The notes under the pieces were generated by a model that saw only the letters and a list, made by a program, of their open reading frames with translations, did not search any database and had not been told where the DNA came from. This document shows, in pieces, positions 10,806-22,759 of a stretch of DNA of 64,000 nucleotides (the stretch's first letter is position 1; the number at the start of each line of letters is the position of its first letter). The stretch is taken from positions 51,917,214 to 51,981,213 of the forward strand of contig NC_030381.2 of NCBI RefSeq assembly GCF_001625215.2, read 5' to 3'. The position numbers were made by a program, and so were the translations under genes. This DNA comes from Daucus carota subsp. sativus. Its lineage: Eukaryota; Streptophyta; Magnoliopsida; Apiales; Apiaceae.

Positions 10806-11214
10806 TAAGTCACTAATTCTAATGTAGCTATTTTTGGTTAACTTAAAACAGTATTCCCTCGGTCCGTACAGTAGGTTTACGTTTATTGTTTGCACGTATT
10901 TTGAGATTTTTATAAATAATGATTTTATAATTTTTTTCTAAAATTTTCATTTTTAATAAAAGTTTAAATATCAAATTTTATTCAGAACAAAAAAATTTTA
11001 AAAACATATTATGAAATTATACTCTAATGAGCGTTGAAAAACGTATCAAAATATAACGTAAAAAAATGAGGGGACAAGTACGTGATAAAGCATCGTGAAG
11101 AGAAAAAGTTTTGCAAGCAACCAACCTAAGCTCAAGCACCAAAATAAGAGATCAATTCCTTTACGTATTCATGTTTGCGGTGCGGCCAGCATCTCGGATG
11201 GTGTTATAATAATA

Positions 11215-11461
11215 CTCCCTCCATCTCAAATTATATAAGCTAGTTGACTTTGAGCACGGAACTTAAAGTGTATTAACCGTATAATTCTGAAATTTATTTT
11301 TTTAATTTTTCTTTTGTAAATAAAAATTTCATATTTAAATTTTTATTTGGAAAAATAAAATTTCAAAAATAAATAATGTAGATATGCGGTCAATGAACTT
11401 TAAAGTACGTGCCCGAAATCACCCGAAATCAATGAGCTCATCTAATTTGGGATGGAAAGAG
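11215..11461. mobile_element. Stowaway-like MITE
   Basis: The ends CTCCCTCCATCTCAAATTA and TAATTTGGGATGGAAAGAG are inverted and flanked by TA. The interior resembles the elements at 18158-18315 and 21738-21963, sharing CATCTAATTTGGGA and GCGGTCAATG. Confidence 0.75.
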
Positions 11462-11646
11462 TAATATAAATAATTAATATATGTAATTAATTAATGAAAC
11501 TTTATCAAAAATTGATGATTTGGACTTTGGAGCATGGACCGGTATAACGAAGGACAAGGACATCTTCGACTTCAAGGTATTTAGTTAAAATATTGGTTAA
11601 AATAGTGTAAAATCGCTGAGTTTATAAACAGTTGTACTCCTATACC

Positions 11647-12018
11647 CAGTGTTACAAAAATCGGGAATCGGACCTAATCGGCTGAGCTATCGATTCAGGG
11701 ATTAATCGAAAATCGGGGATTAATCGGCAGGATTAATCGGAGTGAAAATCGGATTTATTTTAACATTAAAATATTATTTAATATTTAGTTATTATTATAT
11801 TAGCTATTTAGTAAATAATATATTTACTATATTCATAAACTCTATAATTGATCATATTTAAAGTAATATAGTATTTTAATTTTAATAATTTATCATATAT
11901 ACTTCGATTACAAAATATATATAAGGATTAATCGGATTTCAAAAATCGAATCGGTGGCCGACCTTGCATGGGATTAATCGGGGATTAATCGGTTGAATCG
12001 GATATTTTTAGAACACTG
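11647..12018. mobile_element. Non-autonomous hAT-like element
   Basis: The left end CAGTGTTACAAAAATCGGG and the right end ATTTTTAGAACACTG are inverted. The flanks CTCCTATACC and CTCCTACC suggest an 8-bp duplication with a later TA insertion. The interior has many GATTAATCGG motifs shared with the element at 38620-38978. Confidence 0.7.
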
Positions 12019-13275
12019 CTCCTACCTGATAGAACTAACTAGAACATCTCCGATTCTCTTAAATTTTGTTACTCCTAATATTGGATAAGTGATCATACTC
12101 CACGTCAGATGTTTTAATACAGCTAAAGAATTGATACTCCGTTGGATATTTTGAAACAAGAGCTCACATGTTCACGTACTCCCATGATTTCCGGTTGTCG
12201 AGATATCCAGGACACGGGCCGAATCCAGTATTAATACTCCCACCTGTAGTGATCACCGATTCAAAGTATCCTATTTATTTATCTTTATAAATACAGAATA
12301 TCTTATTGATTTCATAAGCGATACTGTTAATTATAAATTTTGTCAATTGCGATCTAGGTTTTAATTCATTTTTTATTTTAAACCGAAAATTATTTATGTA
12401 TAATAAATCTGTAACTAACTTAAAATTCTGACTTCGGTAAATTTTAGTGGTATATTTAATTGGGATTCTAATAAATTGTTTTTAATCTACTGTATGAATT
12501 TTAATGAATTGTATGTCATTTTCATTTTGTGGGGATTCTTGATAGAACGTCGCAGAGTTGATATGGATTCTTTAGGATTTAAACACAATGCTTTTAAATT
12601 TCATGAATTTTGGTGTAATTTTAAAAATTAAAATACACTAAACAATACCACAAAATCCACCATTTTATGAAATCTAAAAAAATCCATCAGCATTTGAATA
12701 CCATCATATTTTAGTGAATTTTAAACAATTTCAATTAAATACATCGGATTTTAAAACATAATTTAAAATCCTAATTGAAAATTACCAGATTTTGTAGCAT
12801 AATTTAAAATCGCAATTAAATATCTCAAGATTTTAATGAATTTCAAACTGAATATACTCGAATTTATTAAATTAATAAAAATCCTTCAAAATTCTAATCC
12901 AATACAGCTCCTTTATTAGAAAAAACCTCCGGTTTAAAATCCAACGGTTAAACATTGGAATTTAACCGTTTAAACTCGATGTATGGCATACGGGGACATG
13001 CATAAACTGAGCCGGTATACAGCATTTAGTTTCAAGTTAAAACTTTCAAGTTGAAACTACATACAATTCCAGGAACATCTGCTTCCTACCTGATCTTCAG
13101 TACTCAGTACTCAGTAGCACCCGAGACGAAAACTAGCTCCGAAATCATCAAATAGTGATAATTTAAAATGAAAATAACGAAGACTCGGCATGCGGTTCAA
13201 TTAAACCCAATCTGCAGATCGATCAATAAATCAATTCCGACTCCTATTGTGGTATTAAATATGTCGGACGTGCGA
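12019..13275. other. AT-rich gene-free stretch
   Basis: No gene is seen. Bases about 12449-12911 are rich in AATTTTAAA and ATTAAAATC motifs. They begin with TTTAATTGGGATTCTAAT and end with AAAATTCTAATCCAATACAG, which might be the degraded ends of another MITE; the support is weak. Confidence 0.35.
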
Positions 13276-13386
13276 GATTAACTTTTGATGTTCCAGATGA
13301 AATTATATTGGCCCGCACTGTGGCTGACGTAGCACATTTGTGAAAATCGTTTAATTTCTGTTGAGAGGCCACGCTCAATTTTCTTT
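13276..13386. repeat. Orphan copy of BAHD upstream region
   Basis: It aligns with 10102-10206, the region upstream of the intact BAHD gene, but no BAHD coding sequence follows on the minus strand. It marks a lost family member. Confidence 0.7.
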
Positions 13387-13817
13387 TTTAAAGAAGCGGC
13401 CATCCTGAAAAAAAATAATAAAAAATTATGGCCGATTAAATTGGAAAATATAATTTTATTGTCGATTCACATGTGTACTTAGAGTTTTCAGTTTACTCGT
13501 TTTGAATTAATAAAAATTTGAATTTAATAGTATCTTTTTTTAGTATTAATGTTGAGAGGAGAGTTTATAATATGAATAACTCTGACGTGGATTGAATAAA
13601 AAAATTTATTTAATTATTTCCTATGAAGGTACTTCCTTGGAAGTTATTAATTAAAATTTCAACATAGCATTCATCAAGAAGAAAAATAAAAACTATGTCT
13701 TCATTGAACTCATGCTGAAAGCATCATATTCTAGAACTGGGGTACTTGTCTTATTCAATGTAACTTGTGAAAACGATAGTACCTTTCATGTTAAGAACAC
13801 TGTTCATGTAAACAACT

Positions 13818-13935
13818 CTAAACATGAGCAACACTTGTCTTAAGATTAACTGATCATTGATCATTAAAACGTGAAAAATGTCGTAAACAGAATTAGCGGT
13901 GAATATTTTTTTAACTCCAACTCCACGTATCATGA
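13818..13935. repeat. Copy of the 0.5 kb segment
   Basis: It aligns with 480-612 through AGATTAACTG, TGATCATTAAAACGTG and ACAGAATTA. The 60-residue minus-strand frame across it is not a recognisable protein. Confidence 0.55.
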
Positions 13936-14236
13936 ATCCTAGGTGCGATGAGACAAAAATCAGAAAAATGGCTAATTTTCACTCACCATTTTGTTTCGAG
14001 AACATAGTTTTCTAATTCATCTTCTAGAAGAGTTTATCCTCTGGAAGCACGTATCAGATTTTATCCGCGGATAATCGGAAGGTAAGCATAGTAATGACCG
14101 ACTTTAATACATTTAGGATGTTTAGATTATGGATTGGATTGACAATGGATAAGAAAATGATGGGCATAGAACGAGATTAAAGACCATGGATAAAGTTGAT
14201 TTATTTATCAAGTAATATATGAGATTCACATGTAAT
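13936..14236. other. Intergenic, nothing recognised
   Basis: AT-rich sequence with no open frame or repeat that can be supported. Confidence 0.4.
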
Positions 14237-14733
14237 CAGTGACGGAGGATAGGGGTCCAAGGGAGGTTGGCCCCTCGTAAATTTGTGGTTTTTTTAGTAT
14301 AAAATATTAAAATAATGTTTCATACATAAAATTTGGTTATAAATTTTTTCGCTGTTATGTGTTATATTTTGATTGGAATCTCACATATATCTATTAATAA
14401 CACAAATTAAAACATAAAACTTTAATTATCATATCATTTCGTATTTAATTTTATGATTGTTTGTATTAATTTAGTTTATAGAATAAAATAAATTTGAATA
14501 ATATATGATACTTGGTCCAATCTTTTTTCTCTCTTATGTTGTGTCTATGAGTGTCTCTGTTTGCGGTTCGGGCAGTTACTCGGTCTCAGGACAGGGATGA
14601 AACTTTGTCGTAAAAATCTAAATAAAATGGACTGTTATTGCCGATGCTTGTATAAAATTTGATATAAAATTATTTTTGAGCTCAACTCGGTAGATTTCGG
14701 ACCCGTAAAAGCTGCTTCTGTCTGCGGTCACTG
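14237..14733. mobile_element. Non-autonomous hAT-like element
   Basis: The left end CAGTGACGGAGGATAGGG and the right end TCTGCGGTCACTG are short inverted repeats beginning CAGTGAC. The flanks are CATGTAAT (14229-14236) and CATCTAAT (14734-14741), an 8-bp duplication with one mismatch. There is no transposase frame. Confidence 0.65.
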
Positions 14734-15023
14734 CATCTAATATAGCAAAATTATTAATTCACACACTGAGTGAGAACTGAGTTTGCAATTTTGATCCTCA
14801 CTAATCTTACTCATTACTATAATGTTTCCCGAACTAGAATTGTCATTTGGGATTTTTTAGACAATCTTTAGTCCAATAATAGTATTAATTCATTTTTCCA
14901 GCATACATTGAGCTTTAAAGACAAAGATAGGACATTTGAATTAGTGCAGAATCACTCCAATGACAATGTTGCTCCAAATTCCAATCAGATTAATAATTCA
15001 TAAAAAAATATATATTTTTACTA

Positions 15024-15719
15024 TTCCCTCCATCCCATAATATTTTTCTCATTTGTCTTTTTCACATTTGTCAACGCACACTTTTTATCGTTAATATTTT
15101 TAATTTCATATTAATAGTAAATATAACAACTTCACTGTATTAGAGGTCGTTTGGTTCGAGGAGTGGTATGTGGTTGGAATGAGGAATTGGGTTAAGTTGG
15201 TATGAGTTTGAGGTATCATATCTGATATCATGTGTTTGGTTGAGTGCTGAAATCAATATATACAATTTTTGTAAAAATAAGTTATTAATTTATATTAATT
15301 TAAAATATTAATAAAATTATTATAGTTATATATTTTTGCATCATTGATTTAATTTTGTATCAAATATTAATATTTCATTACTAAAACAAATACATAAAAA
15401 ATAAAAATGAATGAATCTGATACCCTCATCTCATACCCACCTCCCCAATTGGGTATCAAAAACCCATACCTTGGGGGTTTAAGGTATGAGTTTCAGATTT
15501 TATTTTTTTCAACCAAACACCAGGTATGGGTTTCGAATGGACAAATCCCATAACTCATTCTTGATACCCGTGAACCAAACGACCCCTTAAAGTGCTCATG
15601 AATACGAATTTAACAAGATCACTCGTTACTGTATTTAGTCTTATAGATTAGATGTAAATTAGTAATTTGTTTCATGTTGTGAACAGTAATGGGAAAAGTA
15701 AAAAAAAAAATGGAGGGAG
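15024..15719. mobile_element. Stowaway-like MITE split by another MITE
   Basis: The ends TTCCCTCCATCCCATAATA and TGGAGGGAG sit between TA dinucleotides. The two halves match an unbroken relative at 44808-45044 (shared AACAAGATCACT and AGA.GTAAATTA.TAATTT). The Harbinger-type element at 15143-15586 interrupts it. Confidence 0.75.
15143..15586. mobile_element. Harbinger-type MITE nested in a Stowaway
   Basis: The ends GAGGTCGTTTGGTTCG and GAACCAAACGACCCC are inverted, with TTA target duplications at 15140-15142 and 15587-15589. No coding capacity. Confidence 0.8.
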
Positions 15720-15721
15720 TA

Positions 15722-16389
15722 TATGGAATCAAATATCTTATCAATGAATAATCCAACAAAGTTTAAATTATTTAGATACTCTGTTGAGGCAAACTCGAAT
15801 TATAAGTTCTTCAGCTACTATAATGCATTCATCAATCCATGCATATGTTTTGTTTTCTTCTCACGGCTATTAGCCCCGGACTATTGGGTGTGCAAAGTGC
15901 AAACAGTCCAATAGGGCCCAAAATCTTGAGGGCCCGAATTTAAAAAACTTTGGTATTCAACGTCTTGCAGCGGCTCCATTATTGGTAAAGATTGTATTAA
16001 GTGTTGTTAAAATCCATCTATTTATCGAATTTAACATCTGCTCCATATTTGAAGCCTGACAAGGTATCTGTTGTGGATCCAGGTTTTGCTGATCTGAGAT
16101 CTAACAGGACCATTTTGTTTTAAGCAATTAGGCTTCTGGTCATTGAATGTTTTCTCCGATAATTAACTTGCAGAATCAAAGAATAGTAGAACACAAAGTT
16201 GAAAAGAAGTAAGGATCTTATTATTCAATGATTTGCAGAACATGAAACAAAGGAAGATATGCCAATTACATAGGCAACAACACAACTGGAATTAGAGAAT
16301 TAAATATATGTAACTAAGATTACAGGATGAATCATTGTACCAATGCAACATACAATTTATTTGACTTGAAAATAGACGTAATAGGAATA
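15722..16389. other. Downstream region of the second BAHD gene
   Basis: No gene is supported. The small plus frame at 15723-15914 shows no family features. The 3' untranslated region of the minus-strand BAHD gene should lie in the last ~200 bases. Confidence 0.4.
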
Positions 16390-17784
16390 CTACATAACCC
16401 TCCTGCCTTGAATGATTGGATGAGGTACAGATGGTTCAACACCCAGATCAAGATCTGCAATGTTACTATGCGCTATGAATTTTTGCATGTCGGTTTCATC
16501 CAAATTCACCCATGCTTCAATCCCTTCCCCCGATTTGTCATCAATCAGGACTACTGTATTTTTCATGGGGACGTTGGCAACGCTGAACCAAACCGGCTTT
16601 CCCCAGCCAAAATCAGCTTCATAAAATGGGAAAGTACACCAGCTGGTAAACATACCTACAAAATAAATATCAGGAATGGCTGAAAGATTTTTAAGCAGAG
16701 CAAAAAATTCATTAGTCATCGCTGTTTGTCCTTCCTTCCCTGATGTTAGCATCCCGCAGAAATTCATAGCTTTCTTGACAGATTTAGAGAGATCATCAAC
16801 ATAACTTGAAAGCTCCACCCCTGTTTTAGGACTAGCCACTCCCTGAGCATGGGCTATTTGGTAGAGATTTCCAAATTGGTTTTTGTGAAGAGGGGGATTG
16901 GTCTTGCCTCTTATATTCACTGTTTCAGTAAGTATATAGCCCTTGGGCTCTTCAAGATCAGCTACATGTAGATCAACAATAGTCTTCCCTATGATTCCAA
17001 ACACAGATTGTACCCTTGAAGGCAATTTGCTCGAATCGTTAAGCCTAGCCCTTTCTTGGATGCTTGAAATAGTACTATTAGGAAAGTAAAACATCTTTGT
17101 GCTGACCTTATGAACTTCAAAATTCTCCTTGTCCCGCGACATTCCAGAAGGGAGACCAGCCATCAATTTCAGTCCTGGCAACAACGAAGCTGAGTCGAAC
17201 TTATAAGGCTCTGGCACGTAACTCTCATCAACCTGCCCCAGCTCCTGCTTTGCAGCAGTAGCCCATGCATTCACAAATGCTATTGTGGTAGAAACATCAG
17301 CAATTCTGTGTGAACTACAGATCCCAATAGCAAATCCACCACAACTAAAGCCACTCACTTGCACTGCAAGCAAAGGATCTTCATATTCATCAATTGCACC
17401 AATTGGATACGGCAGCAATTCATTGAGCAGCTCAGCCTTCACATCGGTCCGCTGGCTGACAAGATCATCAAGCCTAATATCAACTTTGGCTTCCACATAC
17501 TCAGCACCCTGATCACTGCAATCAACCAAGTAACTTTCTGCGCGATACCTTCCAGCAAAAGGGTAAAAAGTAGTTAGAATCTTCGACAACGAGGTCTTCA
17601 GATGCTTGTACCTCAATGCAACCTCATCAGCACTCTCCTGATCAGGTGCAGAGTAGTAGAAAATGGTGGGAACATTTAGGTTGGGAGCTAACTCATCCAT
17701 TAAGGATAAATTGTAGGTACTGAGGCTGGGTGGTGTGGGAGTACATGGCTTAATGATCTCTTTGGACAGGATTTCAACTTTCAT
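16390..17784 (-). CDS. BAHD acyltransferase (vinorine synthase-like)
   Basis: An intronless 464-residue BAHD enzyme, close to the usual family length of 430-460. HRIAD (HXXXD; the His is the general base) lies at residues 159-163 near the domain boundary and DFGWG at 391-395. The start ATG at 17784 gives MKVEILSKEIIKP, the N-terminus also seen in the two other local members. It is the most orthodox copy: the motifs are intact and the linker QESADEVALRYKHLK stands where the paralogue at 8549-10018 has its repeat insert. It probably acylates a specialised metabolite in the cytosol from acyl-CoA; substrate unknown. It lies on the same strand as the other copies, as expected of tandem duplicates. 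Confidence 0.95.
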   Translation of the reverse strand: MKVEILSKEIIKPCTPTPPSLSTYNLSLMDELAPNLNVPTIFYYSAPDQESADEVALRYKHLKTSLSKILTTFYPFAGRYRAESYLVDCSDQGAEYVEAKVDIRLDDLVSQRTDVKAELLNELLPYPIGAIDEYEDPLLAVQVSGFSCGGFAIGICSSHRIADVSTTIAFVNAWATAAKQELGQVDESYVPEPYKFDSASLLPGLKLMAGLPSGMSRDKENFEVHKVSTKMFYFPNSTISSIQERARLNDSSKLPSRVQSVFGIIGKTIVDLHVADLEEPKGYILTETVNIRGKTNPPLHKNQFGNLYQIAHAQGVASPKTGVELSSYVDDLSKSVKKAMNFCGMLTSGKEGQTAMTNEFFALLKNLSAIPDIYFVGMFTSWCTFPFYEADFGWGKPVWFSVANVPMKNTVVLIDDKSGEGIEAWVNLDETDMQKFIAHSNIADLDLGVEPSVPHPIIQGRRVM

Positions 17785-17857
17785 CTTGCTTGAAAAATTT
17801 AGTACAAGTGCTAATGTTGTTGATCGAATGTGTATAAGATCCCTGCATGATCCCCTG

Positions 17858-17865
17858 TATTTATA
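17858..17865 (-). promoter_or_regulatory. TATA box of the second BAHD gene
   Basis: TATAAATA on the minus strand, about 75 bp upstream of the ATG at 17784. Confidence 0.6.
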
Positions 17866-18157
17866 ACTAAAGTATGCCTTCAGAAGTCAGATTTGATGTT
17901 CTTAATTGACGAAGTCAAATTATTTGATTAAGTAGTTATAAATATCTGAAACTTAATGTGAAGTGTAGATCATGTACAGATTCGACGGTGGATACTACGT
18001 TATATTAATCATGGTATTATTAATCATGACTCGAATATGTAGATTAATGATATGGTCAACTAGAAATGGTTACTTGCATGTGTATTTTCATTTTCTTTTT
18101 TTTTGCTAAATTACTTGCATGTATATTTTCAATAATGACTTAGTCCGATGAATAATA

Positions 18158-18315
18158 CTCCTTCCATCCCAAATGAATGAGATGATACGCATTTTAAAAT
18201 CCATTGACCGCATAGTTATATTACCTATTTTTGCAGATAAAAATTTAAATATAAAATTTTCATTTACAAAAAAAAATTTAAATCAACTAGTTTATCTAAT
18301 TTGGGATGGAGAGAG
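18158..18315. mobile_element. Short Stowaway-like MITE
   Basis: The ends CTCCTTCCATCCCAAATGA and TAATTTGGGATGGAGAGAG are flanked by TA. It is a shortened relative of the element at 11215-11461. Confidence 0.7.
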
Positions 18316-18317
18316 TA

Positions 18318-19501
18318 CTATTCATATATTTTCAATTGACTCTATTAATTGCCTAAATAATTAAACATATATTTTCAGTTGACTCTATTAATTGCCCAAA
18401 TAATTAAACAAACTTGAAAAAGACACTAGCAAAATTCAATAATAACTCGACCGTCTATGATGAATACCAAAATTAGTCTTTTAATATAAAAAATGTTATG
18501 AATGTTTTAAATTACTCATAAATTTAATTAAAATTATATTATATTTAAATTTTAGAACGAAAAGATATGTTAGCTAAATTTTGATATAACTTATGTATTA
18601 TCAGTACAAAACTGAATATTAAAAATATATAAATTGATTATTACAATTTTAATATTAAATTCAAAACTAAGCTAACTAATTTAACAGAACTAATTATACT
18701 ATTATAAGATACAGTAGATGTTTTTCATTAAAAATAATGGCTTCCAATGACCGAAGACTATAAAAATTCAAAAATTAAATAGAGATCACAAATTTGTCTT
18801 TATATCTAAAATGTGAGATTTTTTCTAATAACGTTGATTTCTTCTAAATACCGAAAGTTCTGAAGAATTGACAAAGATACAATTATTTAAAGATAAAATT
18901 AATTAAGAGTTGCCATATACATATTTGATATTAGTTTTATGATATAATTCCCGGTCGAATTTATTACAAATTTGAGATTTATTATAAACAATTTATAAAT
19001 TTAAAATTGTAAAATTATGAACTAAATTTATCAAATTTATTAATCTATAATGAAACAGAAAATAAAATAATAAATTAAAATATATAATCGAAATAAATTG
19101 TCGAGCACCTGAGGTCCTGCTTCCTGAGCACTAAAATGAGATAATCATTTTGTTTCATTAATATTTAATTTGATTGACTAGTTATCTTGTTCTTAGAAAT
19201 ATTAGTTATTTCCAGAAATAATAATTTAAAATTTATTTTTTGAAATAAAATGTACATTTACCTTAGTATTTATTTCAAAATTATATACTTTTTCTAAAAT
19301 CAAATTCTTATTTAAGTTTAAAAAATGAGCCAAACATGCATAAATACTGATGAGCCCGTAACAAAGAAGGTACATGTGATTTGTGAACGAGGAAAACCAA
19401 ATAAAACCACTCACATGTTCCTTCCCGCGAAATCTGATTTTCGAGATATTGAGTATGCAAAATACAGGAATTCCTTGATAATTGCTGTTGACTTTTTAAT
19501 T
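18318..19501. other. AT-rich gene-free stretch
   Basis: A near-duplicate block (ATATTTTCA.TTGACTCTATTAATTGCC) occurs at about 18324 and 18367. The small frames at 19226-19556 run on both strands and resemble no protein. No gene is seen. Confidence 0.45.
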
Positions 19502-19510
19502 TTATAATAT

Positions 19511-19702
19511 CGGTTTGGCTAGTGTGTGCCCATGGGCACATGCTAAGCACTAACATTAATAAAAATGGAGGGTTTTGATTGGTGTGGTTGTTGTAACGGC
19601 AGGGGGTCCACCATTATTAAAGAAGGTGAGCCAATAGAAACCCTCCAATTTCATAAATTTTGGTGCTTAATGTGTGCCCATGGGCACATCATAGAAAAAC
19701 CG
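19511..19702. mobile_element. Mutator-type MITE with 9-bp duplication
   Basis: Inverted arms of about 70 bp begin CGGTTT and each contains TGTGCCCATGGGCACA. The element is flanked by perfect TTATAATAT duplications (19502-19510 and 19703-19711). A 9-bp duplication is the Mutator-superfamily signature. No coding capacity. Confidence 0.8.
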
Positions 19703-19977
19703 TTATAATATATGCTTGATCACAACAATTAACCGAGTATCTCTGGAAAAAAAAATTGATTATGCACACAACGTGAGCTCGCACATGCAATTTTTTTATT
19801 GGTTAATTCTCGCACATTGCATATCTAATTATTCGATCACCCACGCTTAATGAGCTTCTTTAAAAATTAAAACTTATATATTTGTGTTATATAATTAACT
19901 AAAATTACATGTGTATTTCTTTAGTTGACGCGATAAAACTAGAAATTCTAAGATATCCAAAAAGATGATGAGTTGTG

Positions 19978-21080
19978 TTATAGGAGTTGTTTGGGCAAGT
20001 CTTTTTAGAATTTAAGGACTTAACTGGAAAAGAAATGTATATTTTTTTATTTTTAGATATAAATATTAATATATATTACATGTTATATAATTTTGATTTT
20101 CAAATTCAAAATTTGATCTTCAATCACCATTCTCGAAATTTCAGTCTCGATGTAACAGGAATCTTCCAAAATGATCACAAAAGAGGTCGAGCTGGAAATC
20201 TCCGAACAAAAAAACGAGGATCTCATTTTTAAAATATATCTTACATATTCTTTAATATAAATTTTGATATTATTTTAATAAATTAGTTTCAAAAAAATAT
20301 ATATTAGTAAATTATGATATATAATATTTTCTAATTTTATCATATTTGAAGCATTAATTCAATATAATTTACTTATAATAAATTCAAAAGATAAAATTAT
20401 TAATTTGTGTTTCAACAAAAACTAATTTAATTAACAAATTGAAGTGATAATCTTAATTATAACACATATCTATAATATTATAAATTTATAAACATAATTT
20501 AATATTATATATAACGATCAAGGAATTTTGGATCGGGAGTATTTCATAAAGTTGTCTTCTGTGCCAGGAAACCTATCATTCCCTTGGTCTGCGCGAGCCG
20601 AGATTCAAATTGGGTGCGACTGATGCGGGCTCGAAGATTGCACGTTCCCTGTTGACATAAAAAAACTTGGATCATGTGATCTTTTTGATGATTTTTCTAG
20701 TTTAGTTATAATTTTATTTAAATATCTTATTAAATTATTTAAAAATATGTATAAAAAATTAGAGTATCATAAGAATTAAGAATCATCTCTCCCTGTCAAA
20801 ATCGTTATTATTTCCGTCCTAAAGTATATGTTTTTTTGAAAAATTTAAAAAAAATATTAGTTTGATATTTAATTTTCTTGTCTAGTTTTGATAATTGTAC
20901 CAAATTAAAAGTGAATTATTGTATATTAATTAAAATGAGAAGTAAGTTTTTTTTTTTTTTGAAATAAAAATGAGAAGTAAGTTAATACCTATAAATTGTT
21001 AAAATTTTTACACAGTTAAAAAACGTAGATACAACTTCATCAAAAAAGTACTTTTTCATAGTTTCCCAAACACAGCCTAA
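19978..21080. other. Possible degraded transposon
   Basis: The region begins GGAGTTGTTTGGGCAAG and ends TTTCCCAAACACAGCC, which are roughly inverted. The interior is AT-rich with no transposase. Flanking duplications are not clear, so this is a weak call. Confidence 0.3.
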
Positions 21081-21737
21081 TGCTGATCGCTTGACAAGAA
21101 AGTCCAACCCGAGGCAAGCATGTGAGAACCCATGAGCTCTTTAAACAGTGGCATATTATCCTCGCAAAGTCTCTGGAAGCCTGGAAGGTATTAATATAAC
21201 CATACCATCGACCCCGCGTGGGTTTTAGGCTTCAATGTCAACAACAAAGATTAAATATAATTATAAAAAATTTAAAATTTAATACCCGATTACTCAGACC
21301 CTGTATAAAGGTGGATAGAACAAATATGATCAATGATGTGTTATGTCTTCCTCTATTTCTATAATACAAAACAAAAATTAAAATTCATCATCCCATTGAT
21401 GTTCAATATTTTGTCTTAAAACAAAATAATATTATAATCTATTTTAAATATTGAATAAGAAATATGTAAATATATAATTATTATCACACCAAGAAGTAAA
21501 AATAGTGAAGTATTTGTTAAAAAGTTTGGTTGATATTTGTATTTAAAATAGTTTAACATTTTGAGCATATGTTAAATTTGAAATTAGATATACCACTGAT
21601 CACAAGAGATAGATATGTTGTTAAATTATTTCAATAATTATATATGTTTTGGCATTATTATTACTTGTGGCACATCTCCTTAGATTACGGATGATAATCG
21701 GTCCGAATTTTGACAAAAACTGAACTCGAAAAAAATA

Positions 21738-21963
21738 CTCGTTACATTTCAAATTAGATGAGCTAATTGATTTTGGACACTTAATTTAAGATGCATTGAC
21801 CGTCTAGTTCTAAAATATTATTTTTTGATTTTTCTTTTGTAAACGAAAATTTCATATTTAAATTTTTATTTGCAAAAAAAAAATTTAAAAAATTAATAAT
21901 GTAGTTATGCGGTCAATAAACTGTGCCCGAAGTGAACAAACTCATCTAATTTGGGACGGAGAT
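21738..21963. mobile_element. Stowaway-like MITE, worn ends
   Basis: The left end CTCGTTACATTTCAAATTAG and the right end CATCTAATTTGGGACGGAGAT resemble the family at 11215-11461 and 18158-18315. The rest of 19703-22670 holds no gene that can be supported. Confidence 0.6.
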
Positions 21964-22674
21964 TAGTGTTTTCCACAACCCCGAGCGAATTGAATTGGAA
22001 CCCGAAATTTAAAAACCTAATCTAAAACATCGGTTTTTGCATGTACCTCTGATTAGATGGACTTAAGCACATATCTTGGCTCCGGAGTTTGAAAACTCTT
22101 CTAAACGGTTGGGCTGTGATGACCATTTCTTCCATAGCGGATCAAGTTGTAAGCACTGAAGTCATCAGTTTCAATGTCGTGAAACATGGTGGTTCACATT
22201 TTCTCTTTTCCTAATTAGCATTTTAAAAAAAAGATAAAAGTTAGCTTTTAATTGATTTAGATGAATAAAGCAGTAATTTCAGTTTTATTATATATATCAC
22301 TAAAATAATATAATAACAAATTGTTTTATATTACTTTTCTATTGATAATCTCGATCAAAACACATGTCAAATCTTCGATTCTCTCAAAATTCCTCAAATC
22401 AAATTCGTTTACATGAAAAAAAGAAAATTATTTGATTAAACATTTATCTTATCACCAATTACCAAACGAAAAATAACAAAATCCTCTCCATAAAGAGAGG
22501 TAAAAAAATCTTAATCAGAAATTTGACATTGAATTTTACTAAATTTTGGTGCAACTTAGCCAGAAACGAATCAAAAATAATAACTTAAAAAAAATCATTT
22601 AATTATGATTTTGTCTTCTCTCTAACTAAGCTTTTTAGGCCTTTTTTTTTTTTTAATTTTAATTGCCGCTGCTT

Positions 22675-22759
22675 ATATAAGCGTCTAGTTCTTCCCCCAA
22701 ACAAAACCCTAATTTTAAACCCACACATTGCGTTTCAATCTGATTTGATTCGCATCAAG
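22675..22759 (+). promoter_or_regulatory. TATA box, telo box and leader exon of the Myb gene
   Basis: TATATAAG at 22675-22682 is followed by AAACCCTAA at 22704-22712. That telo box is common at plant genes for ribosome biogenesis. The leader exon ends CATCAAG at 22759, before a GTACTA donor. The matching acceptor is TTTTGGCAG, ending at 23228, giving a 469-bp leader intron. Confidence 0.6.

Noticed and set aside
13751-13933. Small minus-strand protein
   Set aside because: It lies on a duplicated non-coding segment also present at 480-612, where the frame is not conserved.
16327-16683. 118-residue plus-strand frame at the BAHD 3' end
   Set aside because: Complement of the BAHD C-terminal coding region; no family features of its own.
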